Below are positions 39,023 to 48,244 of a DNA stretch of 64,000 bases, in pieces. The DNA is from Candidatus Coprousia avicola (GTDB lineage: Bacteria > Actinomycetota > Coriobacteriia > Coriobacteriales > Coriobacteriaceae). Each line of letters starts with the position of its first letter. Positions within the stretch are counted from its first letter, which is position 1. Location: the NCBI GenBank assembly GCA_018715125.1, contig DVMF01000041.1, positions 27,885 to 91,884 of the forward strand, read 5' to 3'. The notes below the pieces were generated by a model. That model ran no database searches. It worked only from the letters and a program-made list of their open reading frames with translations, and had not been told where the DNA came from. Made by a program: the position numbers and the translations under genes.

Positions 39023-40054
39023 GTGGCCGCGGTGCTCGTCTCGGTAGGCGGCGGGCGTCGCCCCATACGCACCGCGGAACTTGCGGTAGAAAAACGTCAG
39101 GTTCTCGTATCCCACCTCGTGCGCAACCTCCTCAACGGGGCGGTCGGTATTGCGCAGAAGGCTTGCCGCATGGCCCAGGCGCTGCGCCTGCACCGCTTGC
39201 ATAAACGTCATGCCCGTATGGCGCTTGAGCAGCACCGAGACGTAGTTGGGACTGATGGCGAAGTGCCGGGCGACGCCCTCCTGCGTGGCGTCGCGGTAGT
39301 GCTGCTCGATATAGCGCACGAGATCGAGCGCCGATACCGCGCCGCCCGCGGTGGCACGCTGCTGATAATCCGCCTCGTATACACCGATGAGCTCGGCAAA
39401 AAGCAGCTGCAGGAGGTTCATGATGATACGGTCGGCGTTGCTCGAGGGGTCAAAGTACTCGCACATGAGCTCCTGAAAATAGCGGCGTACGCGGCGGCTG
39501 CCCTCGGAATGAAAGCGCACGTATCGGTTGTGGTCCGCCTGATCGTTTAAGGCGTTGACCAAAAACTGCGAAAGGATACCGTCGTGGGCGAACGTGTCGA
39601 GCAGGTTCTCGCGCAAAAAGGAGCGGTCGAGCACGAGGCTCATCATGATGTCGCCCGCGCCGAGCTCCCCAATGGCATGGGGGCAGTTGGTGTCGAGCAG
39701 CAGCACCTGATTCTCCTGCAGAGTGAGGGCGCGGCCGTCGATCGTCTGCGGGCACGTGCCGGCGTATACATAGCTGATCTCGATGTGGCGATGGACATGC
39801 TCCGGCACGGGATTGAAACGCGAGTTGCGCCGGAGCGCAACACTTCCCGCCAGCGGCGGGGTATCCGGCACGACGAGCGCTCCGTCGTGCCGGGTCGACG
39901 CAGGCGCCGCCTCGTGCGACATCACGTACACCGGCCGACCTTCAAACGACGCCTGCCTATGAGTCGCCTCCCAGTCAAACGCTTCACCCCGCTGGTAGCG
40001 GCGCTCACTCGGCGACAACGTCGCCAGTCTGCGGTTGAGCTCAGCGATCTCCAT
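38999..40054 (-). CDS. AraC family transcriptional regulator (cupin + AraC HTH)
   Basis: 'SALDLVRYIEQHYRDATQEGVARHFAISPNYVSVLLKRHTGMTFMQAVQAQRLGHAASLLRNTDRPVEEVAHEVGYENLTFFYRKFRGAYGATPAAYR'. Confidence 0.9.
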   Translation of the reverse strand: MEIAELNRRLATLSPSERRYQRGEAFDWEATHRQASFEGRPVYVMSHEAAPASTRHDGALVVPDTPPLAGSVALRRNSRFNPVPEHVHRHIEISYVYAGTCPQTIDGRALTLQENQVLLLDTNCPHAIGELGAGDIMMSLVLDRSFLRENLLDTFAHDGILSQFLVNALNDQADHNRYVRFHSEGSRRVRRYFQELMCEYFDPSSNADRIIMNLLQLLFAELIGVYEADYQQRATAGGAVSALDLVRYIEQHYRDATQEGVARHFAISPNYVSVLLKRHTGMTFMQAVQAQRLGHAASLLRNTDRPVEEVAHEVGYENLTFFYRKFRGAYGATPAAYRDEHRGHKKTARRQ

Positions 40055-40277
40055 AGGCGTCCCTCTCGTGCGGTCTTGCCCACCCCATCGCCCCCTGTCC
40101 CGTCCATCTTGCAGAGTGTGGGGATATGGTCAGTGTCTTTAGCATGATTCCGATATTAGCGCATTGCCCCGCACGGCATACCATAGTCTCACGATGCGAT
40201 TGCTGGGCGTGTTTACACCCTCGAACCGTCCGCACGGTAAGCAACGCGATGGGTCCCGCCCATCAGAAAGGAGTGCC

Positions 40278-43037
40278 ATGCCCACCCGCTCAGAAGCCGT
40301 TATGAACGGCACCTACGACAACCACCTCCTCCCCTTCCTCTGGATGAAGGGCGAGGACCGCGCCACCATCACCGCCTATCTGGAGAAGATCGCAGGCGCC
40401 GACATCCACGAGGTCTGCCTCGAGAGCCGGACCCATCCCGACTTCTGCGGTGACGGCTGGTGGCGCGACCTGCGCTTCGTCATCGACGAATGCAAGCGAC
40501 TCGGCATGAAGATCTGGATCTTGGACGACGCGCACTTCCCCACGGGATACGCCAACGGCCAGGTGAAGGAGCATCCCGAGCGCGCCAAGGTGGTGCTCAC
40601 GCACCGCACCTATGACGTCGCGGGGCCCGCGCGCGGCCTTTCCGTGCCCCTTAACGACCCTCTGGACCCCACCTCGCAGTTCGTGGGTATCGCAGGCCTC
40701 ACCGACGACGGGCCCGTCGCCATCGATTACCGCGTGGTGCCCGCCCGCCCCATCGAGCGCGCCGAGGAGGATGCCTCCGCCGCAGCGGAGGCCGCGAGCG
40801 GCAACGCCACCGCACAGGGAATGAACGCTATGTTTGCCTCCCTCGCCCAGCTCAATAAGACCGCGCCCGCAGAGCTCGACCGCTTGGTCTTCGACGTGCC
40901 CGCCGGCATCACCAAGGTGTACGCCCTCTCCACGAGCAAGCGCACCGACTACAATCCCGACTACATCAACATGGTCGACAAGGAGTCGTGCGACACGCTT
41001 ATCGAGGCCATCTACGAACCGCATTGGGAACATGTGGGCGACGAGTTTGGCAAGACGATCCTCGGCTTCTTCTCGGACGAGCCGGGCTTTGCCAACGAGA
41101 AGAGCGGCAAAGACGCCGACGGCGGCTCCGACAGCCTCATCGGCAAGGCGACGATGCCGCTCCCGTGGTCCGCTGAACTCGAGCGCCGTCTGCGCGCACG
41201 TCTCGATTGCGCCGATGACACCGCCTTCTGGGGTGCCCTCGCCCAGCTTTGGGACCGTGCTGAGACCGGCGCCCGGACCCGTCACGCCTACATGGACGTG
41301 GCGACCGAGCTCTACCGGGAGTGCTTCGACGAGAACATCGGCTCTTGGTGCCGCGCGCACGGGGTCATGCACATCGGCCATGTGATCGAGGATAAGGGCG
41401 CGCACGAGCGGCTGGGATCGGGCGCCGGCCACTTCTTCCGCGCCATCGGCGGACAGGACATGGCGGGCGTCGACATCGTCATCAACCAGCTCGTCCCGGG
41501 CGTGGACGACGGCTACCACAGCTACGGTCGCGGCCTGTGGGATATGGCGTTTTTCAACTACATGCTCCCCAAGATGGGCAGCTCGGCGGCGCACCTCGAC
41601 CCCAAGAAGCAGGGGCGCTGCATGGCCGAGGTCTTTGGCGCCTTTGGATGGCACGAGGGCCTGCGTGAGATGAAGTGGATCGCCGACCACTTCCTCGTCC
41701 GCGGGGTCAATTACTTTGTGCCGCACGCGTTCTCGATGGATACGTTTCCCGACGGAGACTGCCCGCCGCACTTCTACGCCCATGGCAACAACCCGCAGTT
41801 CCGCCACTTTGGGCACCTGATGACCTACCTGAACCGTATGGCCACGCTGCTCTCGGGGGGTACGGCGCATCCGGTCGCCGCCGTGCTCTACGACGCCGAC
41901 GCCGCATGGGCGGGGGACGCGCAACCGGCCCAGCGCGTATGCCGCGCGCTTACCCGCGCGCAGATCGATTTCGATATCGTGCCCGAGGAGGCGTTCGCCG
42001 ATGCGGGGCGCTATGCGCTGGACGTCTGCCCTGATGGCCATGGTTTCTCGATCAACGGCCAGCGGTATCGCTGCCTGGTGATTCCGGCGCGCGCGTTTGT
42101 GGGCGCGGCAACGCTTGCGTTCTGCCAGCGCCTCGTCGCCGCGGGCGTGACAGTTGTCGCCGTGGACGAGCTGCCGTGCTGCACCTACGACGGCGACGGC
42201 GCGCGCGATACGGGCGCCGCGGCCATCGACCCTGCGGCATGGGAGGGCGCCAACGTGGTTGCACTCGACGCCCTGGCCGCCACCGTGCGCGATGCCCGCC
42301 TGGACGATGTGCGCAGCACCGCCGACGTGCCGTGGCTGCGCGTCTACCACTATACCGGCGCGGCCGCCACAGGCGAGGCGCCCGAGGAGTACTACTTCTG
42401 CGTAAACGAGCACCCGCGCACCGCACTTGCCACCGAGCTCTCGGTACGCGGCGCCGATGGCGAGCTCACGCCCCTTACCGGCGTGCGCCATGACGTGCTG
42501 AACGGTGGAAGCGTCGCGTTTGACGGCACGCTCGCGCTCGCCCCGTACGAGTCTTGCCTCATCGTCGCCGGCGCCACGGCGGATGTCTCCGCCGCAGACG
42601 CCGCCGCGCCCGGGGCAGCGCCCGACGCCCTCGGCATCGCGGGCCCCTGGCACGTCGCCCACGCGAGCGCCCGCGCTTACCCCGCCTTTGGCGCCGAGCA
42701 ACAGCTCGCCGAGCTGGCAGACCTCGACCAGGAGGCCTTCCCCGGCCGCGTGGGCACGTTCCGTTACCGCACGACGTTCACCCTTGCCGCGGATCGCACC
42801 CAGATCACGCTTGATTTGGGCGACGTATACGAAACTGCCGAGGCGTGGGTCGATGGCGCCGCGCTCGGCGTGCGCATCGCACCGCCCTACACCTTTGCCG
42901 CAGGCGACCTTCCCGCCGGCGAGCACGAACTCGTGGTGGAGGTGATCAATACCGTCGACCACCAGATGTGCGATTACTTCTCGATGAGCGAGCCCACGGA
43001 GCCGACGGGCATCTTGGGTCCGGTGACCCTGCGCTAA
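40278..43037 (+). CDS. Large glycosyl hydrolase, GH106-like / jelly-roll-fold containing
   Basis: 'ADIHEVCLESRTHPDFCGDGWWRDLRFVIDECKRLGMKIWILDDAHFPTGYANG' and C-terminal 'TTFTLAADRTQITLDLGDVYETAEAWVDGAALGVRIAPPYTF...GEHELVVEVINT' (GH2/GH106-type beta-sandwich). Confidence 0.7.
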   Translation: MPTRSEAVMNGTYDNHLLPFLWMKGEDRATITAYLEKIAGADIHEVCLESRTHPDFCGDGWWRDLRFVIDECKRLGMKIWILDDAHFPTGYANGQVKEHPERAKVVLTHRTYDVAGPARGLSVPLNDPLDPTSQFVGIAGLTDDGPVAIDYRVVPARPIERAEEDASAAAEAASGNATAQGMNAMFASLAQLNKTAPAELDRLVFDVPAGITKVYALSTSKRTDYNPDYINMVDKESCDTLIEAIYEPHWEHVGDEFGKTILGFFSDEPGFANEKSGKDADGGSDSLIGKATMPLPWSAELERRLRARLDCADDTAFWGALAQLWDRAETGARTRHAYMDVATELYRECFDENIGSWCRAHGVMHIGHVIEDKGAHERLGSGAGHFFRAIGGQDMAGVDIVINQLVPGVDDGYHSYGRGLWDMAFFNYMLPKMGSSAAHLDPKKQGRCMAEVFGAFGWHEGLREMKWIADHFLVRGVNYFVPHAFSMDTFPDGDCPPHFYAHGNNPQFRHFGHLMTYLNRMATLLSGGTAHPVAAVLYDADAAWAGDAQPAQRVCRALTRAQIDFDIVPEEAFADAGRYALDVCPDGHGFSINGQRYRCLVIPARAFVGAATLAFCQRLVAAGVTVVAVDELPCCTYDGDGARDTGAAAIDPAAWEGANVVALDALAATVRDARLDDVRSTADVPWLRVYHYTGAAATGEAPEEYYFCVNEHPRTALATELSVRGADGELTPLTGVRHDVLNGGSVAFDGTLALAPYESCLIVAGATADVSAADAAAPGAAPDALGIAGPWHVAHASARAYPAFGAEQQLAELADLDQEAFPGRVGTFRYRTTFTLAADRTQITLDLGDVYETAEAWVDGAALGVRIAPPYTFAAGDLPAGEHELVVEVINTVDHQMCDYFSMSEPTEPTGILGPVTLR

Positions 43038-43066
43038 CCGCCGCCCCTGCAACCACCCCTTTGGCC

Positions 43067-43288
43067 AGGTATACGCAAACGCACGGTTTGTGTATACCTG
43101 GGCCCCCCGGGTATACACAAGCGTTTGGTTCACGTATACCTAAGCGATCTGGGTATACACAAACACCGGGCTTACGTATACCTGAGCGGCCTGGGTATAC
43201 ACAAGCGCTCGGTTCGTGTATACCTGAGCAGTCTGGGTATACACAAACGCCGGGCTTACGTATACCTAAGTGACTTGTGTATACCCAA
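43067..43288. repeat. Tandem 42-bp palindromic repeat array (five full units plus partial sixth), 11 GTATAC cores
   Basis: Units at 43067, 43109, 43151, 43193, 43235 (each 42 bp), partial at 43277; GTATAC at 43069, 43092, 43111, 43134, 43153, 43176, 43195, 43218, 43237, 43260, 43279, spaced 23/19 bp alternately. Confidence 0.95.
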
Positions 43289-43373
43289 CTAAGGGGTTCT
43301 TTCTATATCGCAGTTCTATTTCCGCAGGTACAGAGCTTGCTTAATACAAATTGATGCCTGTGGGAGGTCGGCT

Positions 43374-43426
43374 AGGTATACACAACTTTCCCAAGTACAC
43401 GCAAATCGGAAACTTGTGTATACCTT
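43374..43426. repeat. Outlying diverged copy of the array unit (AGGTATACACAA ... TTGTGTATACCT)
   Basis: GTATAC at 43376 and 43418 (42 bp apart) with a degenerate core (AAGTACACGCAAA) between. Confidence 0.8.
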
Positions 43427-43464
43427 GGTCCCCAACCTACGTCCAGCCGAGGGGCGCGCGTGCG

Positions 43465-44085
43465 CTAGCGAATGAAATTCGTCTGCGCACGGTGCACGCG
43501 GCCCGGATAGGGGTGCCCGGCTGCCGCGCCATCTTTGATGCACGCGATGAGCCATGCCATATTGCGGCCCAGTTGACGCATGGTCGCGAGGCCCTCCGCG
43601 TCCTGGGCGGCCTCTTCCGGCGTGTTCCCATAGAGCTCGTTCCAGTAATACGAGCTCACAATCGGCATGCCCGTGATGGTGAAATACTTGTTGAGCTGAT
43701 CGAATACCGCCGTCTCGCCGCCGCGCCTGCAGTTGACCACCGCAGCACCCACCTTACCGGACCAATCGACCGCACCGGTATAGAACAGCCGGTGCATGGC
43801 GCTCGTCACCTGGCCGGTCGCCGCCGCATAATGCGTCGGCGAACCAATGACGATGCCGTTGGCTTCCCGCGCTTTGGGAATGAGCTCGTTCACGACATCA
43901 TCCACCACGCACCGGCCAATCTCGCGGCAGCGACCGCACGCCAAGCAGCCAGAAATCGGCTTCGCGCCGAGCCAGGCGATCTCCGCCTCGCACCCGCCCT
44001 CGGCAAGACCCTCGGCCACCGTCTCCAAAGCCAGATTAGTAACGCCCCGCTTGTGCGGGCTTCCGTTGATGAGCAGCGCCTTCAT
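43465..44085 (-). CDS. Flavodoxin/NADPH-dependent FMN reductase-like protein
   Basis: 'MKALLINGSPHKRGVTNLALETVAEGLAEGG', 'CLACGRCREIGRCVVDDVVNELIPKAREANGIVIGSPTHYA'. Confidence 0.85.
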   Translation of the reverse strand: MKALLINGSPHKRGVTNLALETVAEGLAEGGCEAEIAWLGAKPISGCLACGRCREIGRCVVDDVVNELIPKAREANGIVIGSPTHYAAATGQVTSAMHRLFYTGAVDWSGKVGAAVVNCRRGGETAVFDQLNKYFTITGMPIVSSYYWNELYGNTPEEAAQDAEGLATMRQLGRNMAWLIACIKDGAAAGHPYPGRVHRAQTNFIR

Positions 44086-44245
44086 GCGATTCCCCTCTCG
44101 TGAGCGCCTGACTGTACGCACGCCTTTATACCCTATCGAACCGATAACAGGCGCGGCGGCGTCCTAAGGCAGATAGCCCCAGAGCGCCGCCGCGTCAGAA
44201 CGCGAGACAGATTAGCGTGCAACGGAACGGGCCGGCGCGCTTGTC

Positions 44246-46513
44246 CTAGGCCTCCCTTACCACCGAAACGCCCCTGCGTGTCGCAAGATTGCTCATATCC
44301 AGCTCGATCCCCTCGGGCGCCATGACCGCAACCTCAATCCCGTCCGCCGTGCGGCGCCACCGCACCGCAACGCGTCCGTGGGGCGTCTGATACGAGCAGG
44401 ATACGGCGTCGGTCGCCGACGAGAAGTAGGGGTCGATCACCACGCGGTTCGCCGCCACGGCGTCGTCCGCGATGCGGATGCCGCCCAACGTCTGCATGAA
44501 CCACTGAGCGTAGCTCGTAAACATGGCATGGTTGAAGCTCGAGAGGCTCTCGGTAAACTGCTCGGCAAGCGCGCCGTTACCGCTCGCAAGCATATCGAGC
44601 AGGCTCGGGTGCTCGGTGCGGGTGAGCCATGCCTCCACCACGTCGTTATGCCCCGTTCGATCAAGCAGGTCGAAGGCGAGCATCGTGCCGAAAATGCCCG
44701 TGGTGAGGATGCCGCCGCGCGCCCGGAAATCTGCCACGAGCAGCTCTGCCTGCTGCGACGCGTCACCGAGCCCCAACGCCCCGGCAAAGGCGCAGGCGCT
44801 CTGCGTCCCGTCGCCAAACGATCCGTCCTCATGTGCGAAGCGCGCGCGGATCTCGCCGCGCAGGCGCTCCGCCGCCTCGGCAAAACGACTACCGTCACGA
44901 CCCGCGCGCTCACCCGCCTCGGCAAGGCACGCGAGGTTCCAGAGCTGAGCGCACCAACCCAGAAACTCCTTGTCGGGGGTGCAGGTGCCAAAGCCCGCCG
45001 ACTCATCGGTCAAGATGGAGCCGTGGTCGCCAAGGCAGTGCTCTGCGAGCTCCGCAGGATCGAATGAGAGCAGGTAGTTACCAAAGCGCGTGAGGCCCGG
45101 CCACTCGCGCTCGATAAGGTCGCGCCGCCCATAGTAGCGGTCCGCCTGCACGGCAAGGTGCGGATAGGCGAGCTGCCACAGAAGCGGCCCCTCGCGATAG
45201 GCCGGCCCATTGGACCCGATGCCCATGAACGGCGCCGTCTCGGGAAGGCCGCCGCGCTCGGTCTGGTCGCGTGCAAAGTCGGCGAGCGTGCGGTCGAGCA
45301 GGCCCTCCTCATCAAAAAGCAGGAGGTTGGAGTTCATAAGCGAGACCATGTCTCCGCCGTACCCAAAGCGCTCGCGCGAGCAATCCTCCCACACGTCGTG
45401 CACGTTATTGAGCTTCGTGCGGGCCGCGGCGCCCATCAGGCGGTCGAAGTCGGCGTTTCCGCACGAAATCTCGCCCGTGCGCGCTACATCAGTATGGACG
45501 TACACCGCCTCGATACGCGTAAGGGCGTTCTCTTCGAGCCCCTTGATGAGAACGTAACGGAACGAATGGTACGTAAAGGTGCTCGCGTAGGCGTTTTCAC
45601 CCGCGCGGCAAAGAAGCACGTCGTGCTGGATAGCCGGGCTGGGCGCCCCCGGTCCGCCCGGGCACACGCCGCGCGGCGTGGCCTTACCCACCAAGCCGGC
45701 AACGTTGGAGTCGGTGCGGATGCGGTCGTTCTCGGCAATCTCGGCGTATACGAGCTCCACGCGGTCGCCCTCAGACGCCGTAAACGCCATGTCAACGATA
45801 CCGGAGACCATCTCGCCAAAATCGACGAGCACACCCTCCGGCGTCGCGACCGTGCGCACCGGTGCCACCGACCCCGTGCGACGGATGGGGGGAACGGGCG
45901 CCGGCGCGAGCGCGCGGTCACAGCCCCGGCCGCGGACCGCAACCGGCCCCTCGTCCGCCTGCTCATAGGCCAGATCGCACACCTCGCCGAGGTACATGTT
46001 GTTGAAGAGCAGCATACCGCGACTCAGCCGCCAGCTATCGTCTGTGCGGACCAGTACCTCACCGTCGCGCGCAAGCACCGCGGCAACAGCCGGCGTGCCG
46101 ACCTCGGCCAAGCGCTCGCGCAGATTATACTTACCAAAGAGCGTCAGGGGCGCCGGATTGTAAAAGCCGTTGCCGAGCTCGATCGCGAGCGTGTTGCCAC
46201 CCTCGCGCACCAGCGCGGACACGTCAAAGACGTCGAAGTACACCGCCTTGTCATACCTCGTCCAATGGCCCAAGAGCTCGACCGGAAGCGCGCAGCCGTT
46301 GACCTTCACATGCGCCAGGCCGAGCACGGCGAGCGCGAGCTCAAAGGGGGCGCCGGCCAGCTCTTCGGCCTTGACCTCAAACGTGGTGCTCACCACATGC
46401 GTGCGCAGCGTCTCGTCGTCCGTCGCGTAATACCCGGCGTCATCTGCGCCGTAGTCATACGCAGGCCCACTCACCCAAGCGGCCGCACCAAGCTTCCCCG
46501 CCGCATCCCTCAT
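44246..46513 (-). CDS. GH78-type alpha-L-rhamnosidase (second, divergent copy)
   Basis: 'FELALAVLGLAHVKVNGCALPVELLGHWTRYDKAVYFDVFDVSALVREGGNTLAIELGNGFYN', 'DVWEDCSRERFGYGGDMVSLMNSNLLLFDEEG', (alpha/alpha)6-like region. Confidence 0.8.
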   Translation of the reverse strand: MRDAAGKLGAAAWVSGPAYDYGADDAGYYATDDETLRTHVVSTTFEVKAEELAGAPFELALAVLGLAHVKVNGCALPVELLGHWTRYDKAVYFDVFDVSALVREGGNTLAIELGNGFYNPAPLTLFGKYNLRERLAEVGTPAVAAVLARDGEVLVRTDDSWRLSRGMLLFNNMYLGEVCDLAYEQADEGPVAVRGRGCDRALAPAPVPPIRRTGSVAPVRTVATPEGVLVDFGEMVSGIVDMAFTASEGDRVELVYAEIAENDRIRTDSNVAGLVGKATPRGVCPGGPGAPSPAIQHDVLLCRAGENAYASTFTYHSFRYVLIKGLEENALTRIEAVYVHTDVARTGEISCGNADFDRLMGAAARTKLNNVHDVWEDCSRERFGYGGDMVSLMNSNLLLFDEEGLLDRTLADFARDQTERGGLPETAPFMGIGSNGPAYREGPLLWQLAYPHLAVQADRYYGRRDLIEREWPGLTRFGNYLLSFDPAELAEHCLGDHGSILTDESAGFGTCTPDKEFLGWCAQLWNLACLAEAGERAGRDGSRFAEAAERLRGEIRARFAHEDGSFGDGTQSACAFAGALGLGDASQQAELLVADFRARGGILTTGIFGTMLAFDLLDRTGHNDVVEAWLTRTEHPSLLDMLASGNGALAEQFTESLSSFNHAMFTSYAQWFMQTLGGIRIADDAVAANRVVIDPYFSSATDAVSCSYQTPHGRVAVRWRRTADGIEVAVMAPEGIELDMSNLATRRGVSVVREA

Positions 46514-46619
46514 GGCTTACCCTTTCTATTCAAAGGGGTGAGGAACCCTCCTGGGAACCCCACCCCGTCGATGCGATGTTCTCTTCCCGCGCGCATCGCG
46601 GGGGCTCAGGCAGCGCCGC

Positions 46620-48095
46620 TTACTTGGCAGCCTTCTTGGAGCCGAGATAGCAGCCGTCGTCGTGGTAGGTCGCGAGCGTAAAGACGAAGGCGGCGACCAT
46701 AAGGACCGCGAGGATGGCGGCGTAGGCGTACATGCAGTAGGCGTCGTTGGTCGCAGGGTCAACGAAGCTCGGGAGGCTGAAGAAGCCCATGCCGCCGTTG
46801 ATGAACTGCTTCACGCCAAAGATGCCGCAGAGCAGGCCGCCGATGGCCGAGAAGATGATGTTCTGCACGTAGATGAACTTCGTGGGGATCTGGATGCCGT
46901 AGAGCAGGGGCTCGCCTACACCGCAGAACTGAGAGACGAGACCGGGGATCGCGATGGCGCGACGGCGGGCGTCCTTGGTACGGATGGCAACCGCGAGGCA
47001 CTGACCGAGCGCGACGAAACCGCCGATGCCGGAGCCCACGAGCGGGTCATAGCCGAGCTGCGCCATGTTGTTGAGCGAGATCGGCATCATGGCCCAGTGC
47101 AGGCCGAACATAACGAGGGTGGAGAAGCCGCCGCCGATGATGAGGCAGCAGAGCGGGCCGCCGATGGTCGGGATCGCGTAGACGGAGCTCACGATGAAGG
47201 TGATGAGGCTCGTCAGGAGCGATGCCACAGGGCCGATGATGAGGTACTGGACCACAACCATGACGGCGAACACGATGACCGGCGTCGCGAAGTTGCGGAT
47301 GAGCTCCGGCAGGCTGCGACGCAGGGTGCGCTCGAGCTTGGAGGCGAAGTACGTCGTGATGATGATGGGGAACACGCTCATGGTATAGCCCGACAGCGGG
47401 TAGATGATGGGGATACCGAAGAACGTGGAGTAGTAGCTCATCTCAAACGCGCTGCCCGCGAAGAGCGTGCCGAGCGCCTCGCCCGACGAGGGCAGGGCGA
47501 CGAGCGCCGGATAGAGGTATGCGGCGCCGAGCACCATGCCGGTCAGCTCGTTGCAGCGGAAGTGCTTGGAGGCCGTGTAACCGAGGATAATCGGCAAGAA
47601 GTAGAAGAATCCATCGCCCAGGCCGTAGAACAGCTGGTAGGCGCCGTCCGTAGTCGCCAAGAGACCGAGGGAGGCGCAGAACGCCACAAGGCCCTTGATC
47701 ATACCGGCGGCCGCCATGGGCATAAGCACCGGGCCCATGACACCGGAGATGGTGCTCATAAGCGCCGCAAGCGGGCCCTTCTTCTCACCGCCGTCGGCAG
47801 CGGCGGCATCGTCCTCGTCGGCGTCGACCTCACCGAGACCCGGCACCTTGAACTCGCCGAGCAGCTCCTCGTACAGGTCATCGACCTTGGCGCCCACTAC
47901 TACCTGATACTGACCGCCGGCCTGCATCACCTGGATGACGCCGTCGAGACCCTCGAGCACCTCCTCATCAGCCTTGCCCTCATCCTTCAGGCGAAAGCGC
48001 AGACGCGTGATGCAGTGCGTCAAACTCTCGACATTTGCGAGTCCGCCGACGTGTTCCAGAATGTCGGCAGCGAGATCATGGTACTTTCCAGCCAT
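46620..48095 (-). CDS. PTS transporter subunit EIIBC, no EIIA domain
   Basis: 'MAGKYHDLAADILEHVGGLANVESLTHCITRLRFRLKDEGKAD' EIIB followed by EIIC. Confidence 0.9.
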   Translation of the reverse strand: MAGKYHDLAADILEHVGGLANVESLTHCITRLRFRLKDEGKADEEVLEGLDGVIQVMQAGGQYQVVVGAKVDDLYEELLGEFKVPGLGEVDADEDDAAAADGGEKKGPLAALMSTISGVMGPVLMPMAAAGMIKGLVAFCASLGLLATTDGAYQLFYGLGDGFFYFLPIILGYTASKHFRCNELTGMVLGAAYLYPALVALPSSGEALGTLFAGSAFEMSYYSTFFGIPIIYPLSGYTMSVFPIIITTYFASKLERTLRRSLPELIRNFATPVIVFAVMVVVQYLIIGPVASLLTSLITFIVSSVYAIPTIGGPLCCLIIGGGFSTLVMFGLHWAMMPISLNNMAQLGYDPLVGSGIGGFVALGQCLAVAIRTKDARRRAIAIPGLVSQFCGVGEPLLYGIQIPTKFIYVQNIIFSAIGGLLCGIFGVKQFINGGMGFFSLPSFVDPATNDAYCMYAYAAILAVLMVAAFVFTLATYHDDGCYLGSKKAAK

Positions 48096-48198
48096 GTTCT
48101 CTCCCCTTCTCTTAGCACCTTTTCCTCTCACATGCCCCTTGGGTGCAAGAGACATGAGATTACCTTGTTGCTAACCGTATCTTATGTGACATACTCAC

Positions 48199-48226
48199 TA
48201 TATAGGTGCCATTTGACCTCATACAA
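48199..48226 (-). promoter_or_regulatory. Predicted promoter for PTS EIIBC (divergent)
   Basis: Minus-strand TTGTAT-N16-TATATA. Confidence 0.4.
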
Positions 48227-48241
48227 TGTCATTACTATACT
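48213..48241 (+). promoter_or_regulatory. Predicted sigma70-type promoter for AraC-family gene
   Basis: TTGACC-N17-TATACT. Confidence 0.65.
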
Positions 48242-48244
48242 TAG

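Noticed and set aside
40290-43133. 947-aa minus-strand ORF opposite the GH106-like gene
   Set aside because: Shadow ORF; the plus-strand product has clear hydrolase motifs and an RBS.
42845-43273. Possible repeat protein (GYTQAFGSRIPKRS 14-aa repeats) encoded by the 42-bp array
   Set aside because: 42 bp is a multiple of 3 so any frame repeats; the ORF begins inside the hydrolase gene out of frame, has no RBS, and array differences are not biased to synonymous sites.
43067-43288. CRISPR array
   Set aside because: Units are fully repetitive with no unique spacers and no cas genes nearby; symmetry is palindromic head-to-head.
44153-44193. GCGGCGGCG...CGCCGCCGC inverted repeat between GH78 and the flavodoxin-like gene
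   Set aside because: Low-complexity GC triplet repeat in a high-GC genome and no T-tract; cannot be distinguished from chance.
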